From Apilactobacillus kunkeei DSM 12361 = ATCC 700308 (lineage in GTDB: Bacteria > Bacillota > Bacilli > Lactobacillales > Lactobacillaceae), in contig NZ_JXDB01000009.1 in assembly GCF_001281265.1 (NCBI RefSeq), positions 1 to 64,000 of the forward strand: a DNA stretch of 64,000 nt, read 5' to 3'. Both the position numbers and the translations under genes were made by a program. Shown here piece by piece: positions 58,081 through 64,000 of the stretch (the stretch's first letter is position 1; the number at the start of each line of letters is the position of its first letter). The notes under the pieces are model-generated. The model made no database searches. It was given only the letters and a program-made list of their open reading frames with translations, and was not told the origin of the DNA.

Positions 58081-58473
58081 TTAACGTTTTGAGAATTGAC
58101 CAGCTTTACGAGCTTTCTTAAGACCTGGTTTCTTACGTTCTTTCATACGAGCGTCACGAGTTAATAAACCGGCACTCTTTAATGAAGCACGGAAGTCAGG
58201 ATCAACTTCTAGCAATGCACGAGCGATTCCGTGACGAGCTGCACCAGCTTGTCCTGAGAAACCACCACCGTTAACATTGATTAAAGCATCGTAGTTACCT
58301 GATGTTTCAGTAACATTGAATGGTTGCATTACCACTGCTCTTAAGTTAGGGAATGGAATGTAATCTTCAATATCCTTTTTGTTCATAACAACTTTACCAG
58401 TACCGGGTACTAAAATTACTCGGGCTACTGAGTCTTTACGACGGCCTGTGCCGCGATATTGTACTTGAGCCAA
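58081..58473 (-). CDS. rpsI: 30S ribosomal protein S9
   Basis: 130 residues, complete. [12 protein letters not shown] at 9-20, the [16 protein letters not shown] core near 73-88, and the conserved tail ending [12 protein letters not shown] whose basic C-terminus reaches the tRNA in the P site. 13 bp after rplM; last gene of the unit. Confidence 0.97.
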   Translation of the reverse strand: MAQVQYRGTGRRKDSVARVILVPGTGKVVMNKKDIEDYIPFPNLRAVVMQPFNVTETSGNYDALINVNGGGFSGQAGAARHGIARALLEVDPDFRASLKSAGLLTRDARMKERKKPGLKKARKAGQFSKR

Positions 58474-58486
58474 TTAAGTTTCCTCC

Positions 58487-58930
58487 TTAAATTAGGTTAT
58501 TAATGTCTAATACTTCAGGGTTTTGTGCTTGGTGAGCATGGTTAGCATCAGCGTATACGTGTAAGTGTAGTAATTGCTTGTGAGCTAATGTACCACTTGG
58601 TAGCATACCTTTAACTGATGTTTCAACTAACTTGTCTGGAGTATCATTTAACATTTGACCAGCAGTTTTTTGTTTTAGACCACCTAAATAACCTGTGTGG
58701 TGGGAGTATAGCTTATCGCTAGCTTTACGACCTGTTAATGCAACTTTTGAAGCATTAATAACAATAACGTTATCGCCAGTATCTACATGAGGTGTAAATG
58801 TTGGCTTGTTTTTTCCTCGTAAAATAGAAGCAACGACAGTTGATAGACGACCTAAACTGATATCAGTTGCGTCAATGATGTACCATTTGCGTTCTACTTC
58901 ACCTGGTTTTGCCATATATGTTGTACGCAC
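58487..58930 (-). CDS. rplM: 50S ribosomal protein L13
   Basis: 147 residues: [18 protein letters not shown] near 15-32, [25 protein letters not shown] near 76-87 and [12 protein letters not shown] near 110-121. Leads rplM-rpsI with its own promoter and leader. Confidence 0.97.
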   Translation of the reverse strand: MRTTYMAKPGEVERKWYIIDATDISLGRLSTVVASILRGKNKPTFTPHVDTGDNVIVINASKVALTGRKASDKLYSHHTGYLGGLKQKTAGQMLNDTPDKLVETSVKGMLPSGTLAHKQLLHLHVYADANHAHQAQNPEVLDINNLI

Positions 58931-59010
58931 TTTAATCTTCCTCCATGTTTCTGTGTTTGTTCGACACCAATATAAGTTTCCGGGGCTTATTGTGGGGCAA
59001 ACAATACCAT
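58931..59010 (-). promoter_or_regulatory. candidate L13 leader (autoregulatory 5' UTR)
   Basis: An 80-base untranslated stretch between the promoter and rplM includes GGGCAAACAA-type and TTGGTGTCGAACAAACAC segments able to form short helices (GTGT with ACAC). Position and length fit the L13 leader described in Firmicutes. No alignment was possible. Confidence 0.5.
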
Positions 59011-59015
59011 GCTTT

Positions 59016-59044
59016 ATACTACAATTTTTTAATTATAAAGTCAA
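59016..59044 (-). promoter_or_regulatory. rplM-rpsI promoter
   Basis: Minus strand: -35 TTGACT (59039-59044), 17-bp spacer, -10 TAGTAT (59016-59021), just after the end of truA. Confidence 0.8.
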
Positions 59045-59051
59045 CCTAAAA

Positions 59052-59852
59052 TCATCTTTGATGGTGAGGTAGTTTTGTAGGATGAGCAGGATCATCTCCC
59101 TCATAGTATACATGTTTTAAGTATAGTCCGCTAGCTGGAACCGTTCTTCTTGCTTCGGTACGATCCTTAACTTCGTATAGTCTTAAAATATCATGTACAT
59201 CCCTTGAACCTGAACCAATTTCAACTAAGACCCCTACCATGATTCTGACCATGTTATATAGGAAACCATTACCGTAAAATTCGAATATCAATTCGTTTTC
59301 TTTTTCATCGATTCGACATTTTGCTTCGTAGATGGTTCTGACATTGGTTCTAGCTGATGAACCTGAGGCCACAAAACTAGTAAAGTCGTGTTCACCAATC
59401 AAGTCCTTTAGCGCAACGTTTATCTTGTCAATATCAACCGGGAATCTCCATTGCGCTGTATATCTGCGTTTAAACGGATTACGGAATTCACCCATATCCA
59501 TTCGATACATGTATCTCTTCCCTGATACGTCGTATCTAGCATGAAAGTCACTTGGTACCTTTTCTACCTTTTTAATTTGAACATCCAAAGGTAAAATGCT
59601 ATTCAATGCCTTTAGCATGTTTTCTTCAGGAAGGTCGTATGGAAAGTCAAAATGAGCAACCTGTCCTAATGCATGAACCCCTGCGTCTGTTCTACCTGAT
59701 CCATACACAGTAATTGCTGGGTCCGGATTTTTGGCCATCTTATTAACAATCTTGGTTAAGATTCCTTCGATGGTTCTTTTCTTTGGCTGACGTTGAAAAC
59801 CGTAAAAGTCGGTTCCATCATAAGCCATCGTGATTTTATAACGATATGACAT
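59052..59852 (-). CDS. truA: tRNA pseudouridine synthase A
   Basis: 266 residues. Catalytic Asp in [14 protein letters not shown] near 50-63, [12 protein letters not shown] at 11-22 and [16 protein letters not shown] near 197-212. Makes pseudouridine at positions 38-40 of tRNA anticodon arms. Follows ecfT in the same direction, as usual in Firmicutes. Confidence 0.97.
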   Translation of the reverse strand: MSYRYKITMAYDGTDFYGFQRQPKKRTIEGILTKIVNKMAKNPDPAITVYGSGRTDAGVHALGQVAHFDFPYDLPEENMLKALNSILPLDVQIKKVEKVPSDFHARYDVSGKRYMYRMDMGEFRNPFKRRYTAQWRFPVDIDKINVALKDLIGEHDFTSFVASGSSARTNVRTIYEAKCRIDEKENELIFEFYGNGFLYNMVRIMVGVLVEIGSGSRDVHDILRLYEVKDRTEARRTVPASGLYLKHVYYEGDDPAHPTKLPHHQR

Positions 59853-59861
59853 TTCTATTAT

Positions 59862-60668
59862 CTAACTCCTATATATAAATATAACAATCGCCATGACTAA
59901 AATTAATAGCATGCATACAAAATCATTTGGTTTCCATTTAAATGTATGGAAATGAGAACGTTCCCTGTTAGTCTGGTATCCCCTTGCTTCCATTGCGATA
60001 CTTAAATCATCGGCATGCTTAAAGGCACTGACAAACAAAGGTATCAATAATGGGACAAACGCCTTAACACGTTTGATTAGTCCACCATCACCGAAGTCGA
60101 CACCACGAGAACGTTGTGCATCCATGATTAATTTAGTTTCATCTGTTAAGGTCGGCACGAATCTTAATGAGATTGAGATCATCAAAGAGAAAGTTTCAAC
60201 CGGGAAATTAAATCGCTTTAGCGGCTTTAATAGCGCACTAATGCCTTGTGATATCTCAAGTGGTGATGTCGTTAGTGTTAACACCGTCGACATCGCAATA
60301 ATTAACATAAAACGAATCGTTAATACAATCGCGTTTAAAATTCCATAGCTTGTTAGTTTAACAATTCCCCATGAAAAGTAAACGTGACCACCTGATCCAA
60401 AGAATACCTGAATCATGACTGTGAAAATAATCACCCACAGCATTGGCATTAATCCCTCGATGAAGTACCCAAAAGAACACTTTGATAACAAAACGAATAA
60501 CAACACAGTGGCTGCCATCACGATGTATGTAATTAAATTGTTGGCAAAGAAAACCATGATGATATAGGCAAATGCGATTAACATCTTGGCGGCTGGATTC
60601 ATTTTATGAATTAGTGAGTTACCAGGAAGGTATCTTCCAAATATAAAGTTATTCATCCTTATCTTCAT
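59862..60668 (-). CDS. ecfT: energy-coupling factor transporter transmembrane protein EcfT
   Basis: 268 residues, about five membrane helices, opening FGRYLPGNSLIHKMNPAAK. The two coupling motifs that contact the ATPases are seen as AQRSRG near 182-187 and MEARGYQ near 227-233. Shared by all S components of the cell. Overlaps ecfA2 by 20 bases. Confidence 0.95.
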   Translation of the reverse strand: MKIRMNNFIFGRYLPGNSLIHKMNPAAKMLIAFAYIIMVFFANNLITYIVMAATVLLFVLLSKCSFGYFIEGLMPMLWVIIFTVMIQVFFGSGGHVYFSWGIVKLTSYGILNAIVLTIRFMLIIAMSTVLTLTTSPLEISQGISALLKPLKRFNFPVETFSLMISISLRFVPTLTDETKLIMDAQRSRGVDFGDGGLIKRVKAFVPLLIPLFVSAFKHADDLSIAMEARGYQTNRERSHFHTFKWKPNDFVCMLLILVMAIVIFIYRS

Positions 60669-61524
60669 TCCTTAATTTATTAATGATGCCGTTAATTAAT
60701 TCGTCCGCGTCTAAAGATAACTTATCTAGTGTTACACCTTTATCAGCCAAATCCTTGGTAATCTTAACAGTCTCAGGCACTTGTAAATCATACTTGTTCA
60801 AGAAATTCACGTCAGTGAATAGCTCGTCAGGATAACATTTTTTAACAACCTTACCGCCACTCATCACGACTACTCGATCAGAATATTTGGCGACGTCATC
60901 CATTTGGTGACTGACTAAAACGATTGTCATGTTTTCTTCTCGATTAAGTCTTCTAATCAAGTCGAGGATATATTGTTGTCCCTCTAAATCTAAACCAGCA
61001 GTTGGTTCATCCAACACCAGGATTTCTGGGTTCATTGCTAAAACTCCAGCAATCGCTACCCTTCTCTTTTGACCACCCGATAAATCAAACGGTGACTTCT
61101 TCAATAGGTCGTGGTCTAAATGCACCAGGTTGGCTGCATGCATCACAGTATCGTTTAGTTCGTCTCCGGTTACGCCGAAGTTACTTGGACCAAAGGCAAT
61201 GTCTTCCTCCACTGTTTCCGCAAACAATTGTTGCTCTGGAAACTGAAATACCATGCCAATCTTTTGACGGAGTGGCTTTAGGTGCTTGTTATTGGTATGA
61301 CTTGTGATTTTCTTATCACCGATTGTGACACTACCACTAGTTGGTTTTAATAAGGCATTAATGTGTTTAATCAATGTCGATTTTCCACTACCAGTCTTCC
61401 CGATAATTGAAACAAAAGAACCACTCTTTATCTTCAATGAGACATCTTCTAGAGCATGAAATTCTAATGGCGTGTTTTCTTGATATACGTGGCTTACATT
61501 TTTGAATAATATTGCGTTATCCAT
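60649..61524 (-). CDS. ecfA2: energy-coupling factor transporter ATPase EcfA2
   Basis: 291 residues. Walker A GKTGSGKST near 42-50, Q-loop FQFPEQQLF, signature LSGGQKRRVAIAG near 147-160, Walker B LVLDEPTAGLD. Pairs with EcfA1. Its start overlaps the end of ecfA1 by 31 bases. Confidence 0.96.
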   Translation of the reverse strand: MDNAILFKNVSHVYQENTPLEFHALEDVSLKIKSGSFVSIIGKTGSGKSTLIKHINALLKPTSGSVTIGDKKITSHTNNKHLKPLRQKIGMVFQFPEQQLFAETVEEDIAFGPSNFGVTGDELNDTVMHAANLVHLDHDLLKKSPFDLSGGQKRRVAIAGVLAMNPEILVLDEPTAGLDLEGQQYILDLIRRLNREENMTIVLVSHQMDDVAKYSDRVVVMSGGKVVKKCYPDELFTDVNFLNKYDLQVPETVKITKDLADKGVTLDKLSLDADELINGIINKLRNEDKDE

Positions 61525-62333
61525 TCTACAATCTCCTCGTCGTTCAAATAGTCATCAGAAATATCAAAGCCCTCTTCCTTCAATCCCAAACGTAATTGTT
61601 CTGAGAAAGGTAGCTTTAAACCATATTCCTCGACATTATCTAATTCAGTGAATAGTTTTTGTGGAGTGGTATCTAGTACCATCTTACCATCACGAATTAG
61701 AATAGTACGATCTGATTTTTCGATTTCGTTAATATCATGTGAAATCGATAATACAGTTAGATTATACTTTGCCCTAACCTCATTAATCAAATTTGTTATT
61801 AGGTATTTTGCTTTCGGATCTAACATGCTAGTGGCTTCATCCAAGATAATAATCTTTGGATTCATGGCTAGGATTCCTGCTATGGCAACACGTTGCTTTT
61901 GTCCACCTGATAATCTAGTGGGGTCCTTTTCAGCATATTCCAGCATATCAACGTCAGTTAATGCCTTTTCAACGGCAGCCTTCATCTTATCCTGTGACAT
62001 GTTTCTGTTTTCTAAACCAAATGCGATATCGTCTTGAACCGTTGATGCAACGAACTGGTTGTTAGGATCTTGGAAAACAATCCCGATTCTATCTCTTATG
62101 TCATTAACAGTATCTTCGTTTAGTGCAATCCCATCAACCTTGATACTGCCGCTTTGTGCCTTTAATAATCCATCTAGTAAGCTAATTAGTGTCGATTTTC
62201 CACTACCGTTTTTTCCGATAATGGATACCCATTCACCCTCATTAATATCAAAAGATAAATCATTTACAGCAAAGTTGGTTGAATCAGTATATTTAAATTT
62301 TAGGTTTGATACATTGATAATCTTACTAGACAC
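61494..62333 (-). CDS. ecfA1: energy-coupling factor transporter ATPase EcfA1
   Basis: About 279 residues. Walker A GKNGSGKST, Q-loop FQDPNNQF, signature LSGGQKQRVAIAG, Walker B ILDEATSMLD. GTG at 62333 is preferred as the start: GGGGTG lies six bases upstream and the protein then begins MSSKIINVSNLKFKY as in relatives; the frame extends 25 codons further through a hydrophobic stretch that belongs to the intergenic region. Preceded by a large structured terminator-like element. Confidence 0.94.
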   Translation of the reverse strand: MSSKIINVSNLKFKYTDSTNFAVNDLSFDINEGEWVSIIGKNGSGKSTLISLLDGLLKAQSGSIKVDGIALNEDTVNDIRDRIGIVFQDPNNQFVASTVQDDIAFGLENRNMSQDKMKAAVEKALTDVDMLEYAEKDPTRLSGGQKQRVAIAGILAMNPKIIILDEATSMLDPKAKYLITNLINEVRAKYNLTVLSISHDINEIEKSDRTILIRDGKMVLDTTPQKLFTELDNVEEYGLKLPFSEQLRLGLKEEGFDISDDYLNDEEIVEWITQYYSKM

Positions 62334-62361
62334 TTCATTCACCCCGTTTAAAATTATGTAT

Positions 62362-62466
62362 AAAAAAATCACTAATAGGCTATTGATGCGAAGCAAAGCT
62401 CCATTCAAGCTAGACTTGGGGCTTGCCCATCATCATAACGCTTTATATCAATAGCCCTAGTGATTT
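62362..62466 (-). ncRNA. long-stem structured element between rplQ and ecfA1
   Basis: Minus strand: AATCACTA-G-GGCTATTGAT (62447-62465) pairs with ATCAATAGCC-TAT-TAGTGATT (62367-62387), 18 base pairs around a small internal loop, followed by a run of seven T. The 59 bases enclosed hold further hairpins (GGGC-AA-GCCC, CAAG-TCTAG-CTTG, AAGC with GCTT), giving a branched, almost cloverleaf shape. It ends transcripts from the ribosomal protein operon but may also be a conditional terminator or leader for the ecf genes. No known riboswitch class is recognised; the anticodon-type T-box signals are not seen. Confidence 0.55.
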
Positions 62467-62497
62467 GTTGTTACTATTTAATTAAGTTTACGATTAA

Positions 62498-62881
62498 TTA
62501 ATCAACTAATTGTAAAATAACCATTGATGCACCGTCACCACGACGAGGCATAGTCTTTAGAATACGAGTGTAACCACCGTTACGTTCTGCATACTTAGGA
62601 GCAATTTCATCAAATAGCTTTTGTAATGCAGTAGTAACAGTTACGTCATCACCATCTTCTTTAGCGTCAGCAACTACGTTTTGTAGGAATGCTGCAGCTT
62701 GACGACGAGCATGAAGATCTCCACGCTTACCAAGAGTAATCATCTTTTCAGCAGTTGAGCGTACTTCTTTAGCACGAGCTTCAGTGGTCTTAATTTCACC
62801 GTTTACTAACAAGTCAGTAGTTAGGTTACGTAGTAATGAACGACGGTGTGCACTAGTACGTTGTAATTTACGGTAACTCAT
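62498..62881 (-). CDS. rplQ: 50S ribosomal protein L17
   Basis: 127 residues, complete: [20 protein letters not shown] at the start, [20 protein letters not shown] near 38-57, and the C-terminal [17 protein letters not shown]. 21 bp after rpoA. Confidence 0.97.
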   Translation of the reverse strand: MSYRKLQRTSAHRRSLLRNLTTDLLVNGEIKTTEARAKEVRSTAEKMITLGKRGDLHARRQAAAFLQNVVADAKEDGDDVTVTTALQKLFDEIAPKYAERNGGYTRILKTMPRRGDGASMVILQLVD

Positions 62882-62902
62882 AAATGGATATCCTCCTTTA
62901 TA

Positions 62903-63853
62903 CTAATCTTCTTTACGCAATGACAATCCAAGGGCTTCTAACTTATTCTTTACTTCAACAAGTGACTTACGTCCTAAGTTACGAACCTTCATCATGTCTG
63001 CTTCGCTTTTGTTGGTTAATTCTTGAACAGTGTTGATTCCTGCACGCTTCAAACAGTTGTATGAACGAACTGATAAGTCCAATTCTTCAATTGTCATTTC
63101 AAGCATCTTTTCTTTGTGTGTTTCTTCCTTTTCAACCATAACTTCAGTGTTCTTGGCTTCATCGGTAAGATCAACAAACATAGCAAGATGGTCGTTTAGA
63201 ATCTTGGCTGCTAAACTAATTGCTTCACTAGGAGTGATGGAACCATCAGTCCAAACATCAAGAGTTAGCTTATCAAAGTCAGATCTTTGACCAACACGTG
63301 CGTTTTCAACTTGATAATTAACACGTTCGATTGGGGTATAAATGGAATCAACTGGTAAGACACCGATTGGCATTCCATCATTACGAGCCTTATTCTCATC
63401 AGCAGAAACATATCCGCGACCCTTGTTTGCAGTCATTCTCATGTGGAATGTAGAACCTTCAGCAACTGTAGCGATGTGTAAGTCTGGATTTAAGACAGTT
63501 ACATCACCATCAGCCTGAATGTCTCCAGCAGTTACTTGAGCTGGACCTGTAACATTGATTTCCATTTCTTTGTCTTCGCCATCTTCGGCATCCAACTTCA
63601 ATGAAATCTTCTTAACATTTAAAATAATTTGAGTTACGTCTTCTACAACACCAGGTACTGTAGAAAATTCATGTAAAACATCATCAATTTGAATGCTAGT
63701 TACGGCTGCACCAGGTAAAGATGAAAGTAAAATTCTACGCAACGAGTTTCCAAGAGTTGTTCCGTATCCACGTTCTAGTGGTTCAACAACAACTTCTCCA
63801 TAATTATCAGTTTCATCAATCTTATGAATATTAGGTTTTTCAAATTCAATCAT
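62903..63853 (-). CDS. rpoA: DNA-directed RNA polymerase subunit alpha
   Basis: 316 residues. N-terminal dimerisation domain with [23 protein letters not shown] near 27-49 ([15 protein letters not shown]), linker near 232, and C-terminal DNA/activator-binding domain with [16 protein letters not shown] and [15 protein letters not shown]. Between rpsK and rplQ as usual. Confidence 0.98.
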   Translation of the reverse strand: MIEFEKPNIHKIDETDNYGEVVVEPLERGYGTTLGNSLRRILLSSLPGAAVTSIQIDDVLHEFSTVPGVVEDVTQIILNVKKISLKLDAEDGEDKEMEINVTGPAQVTAGDIQADGDVTVLNPDLHIATVAEGSTFHMRMTANKGRGYVSADENKARNDGMPIGVLPVDSIYTPIERVNYQVENARVGQRSDFDKLTLDVWTDGSITPSEAISLAAKILNDHLAMFVDLTDEAKNTEVMVEKEETHKEKMLEMTIEELDLSVRSYNCLKRAGINTVQELTNKSEADMMKVRNLGRKSLVEVKNKLEALGLSLRKED

Positions 63854-63926
63854 TCTTATCTTCTACCCCTTTCAAAACGCTCTGAGTTAAATATTAATTA
63901 GTCCATCATACAGAGATGAGAATAAA

Positions 63927-64000
63927 TTAAACTCTACGACGCTTTGGAGGACGAGATCCATTATGTGGAACTGGAGTAACATCACGAATAGCAGCAACTT
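63927..64000 (-). CDS. rpsK: 30S ribosomal protein S11 (C-terminal part; gene continues beyond the window)
   Basis: The last 23 residues are readable: VAAIRDVTPVPHNG followed by SRPPKRRRV and a stop, the standard S11 C-terminus. The 5' part lies right of position 64000. Confidence 0.95.
   Translation of the reverse strand, partial: VAAIRDVTPVPHNGSRPPKRRRV

Noticed and set aside
62362-62466. tRNA gene in the rplQ-ecfA1 gap
   Set aside because: The branched fold looks cloverleaf-like, but there is no TTCGA-type T loop at the right distance from a seven-base acceptor stem and the closing stem runs into a U tract.

Overview
The window looks like chromosome of a low-G+C Gram-positive lactic acid bacterium of the Lactobacillaceae. 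Supporting signs are the gene order rpsK-rpoA-rplQ-ecfA1-ecfA2-ecfT-truA-rplM-rpsI, a pcrA-ligA-camS-gatCAB-dgkB-rlmD operon, a CtsR operator in front of clpE, CcpA cre sites, lactobacillus-type gluconate and glucose (GlcU) uptake, and a ptsH with no ptsI beside it. A gluconate permease, a gluconokinase and a PTS-independent glucose transporter fit an obligately heterofermentative, sugar-niche species of the Apilactobacillus/Fructilactobacillus kind, but genus cannot be settled from this sequence alone.

Layout. 1-350: three tandem strong promoters and the leader of an rRNA operon that runs leftward out of the window. 0.4-5.7 kb: lipoteichoic acid block (two glycolipid glycosyltransferases, an MprF-type flippase, LtaS). 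5.8-6.5 kb: candidate structured RNA, solitary HPr gene and a small ORF without a standard start. 6.6-20.8 kb: clpE under CtsR, an unusual MucBP-like protein, prfC, tagD, AI-2E-family exporter, recX, flavodoxin, yihY, wecB/mnaA, a GtrB/GtrA pair, gluconate permease with two cre sites, glcU. 20.9-27.6 kb: complete phosphate (pst-phoU) cluster with two PstS genes, each preceded by an 11-bp-periodic PhoP box, ending in an orphan response regulator with a degenerate receiver. 27.7-33.2 kb: tRNA-Arg(CCT), DEAD-box helicase, degenerate GH25 protein, gluconokinase with a cre site on its promoter, APC permease. 33.2-34.5 kb: a complete IS3-family element sitting in the loop of the APC permease terminator. 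34.6-35.3 kb: class I glutamine amidotransferase.

35.3-44.5 kb is an A+T-rich defence island. It holds a GIY-YIG/DUF2075 nuclease-helicase divergently paired with a MazG-like pyrophosphohydrolase, a single-polypeptide Type ISP restriction-modification enzyme of the LlaGI kind, and an AbiA-like reverse transcriptase with a C-terminal HEPN motif. The modules are separated by near-identical GACACC-stem terminators. The GIY-YIG/DUF2075 + MazG pair is the best candidate for an incompletely described system.

44.5-64 kb is conserved housekeeping: rRNA methylation, diacylglycerol kinase, Asn/Gln-tRNA amidotransferase, CamS lipoprotein, DNA ligase and PcrA helicase, xanthine salvage, glucosaminidase, an ECF S component, and the ribosomal protein/RNA polymerase alpha/ECF energising module cluster. 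A second long-stem structured element lies between rplQ and ecfA1.
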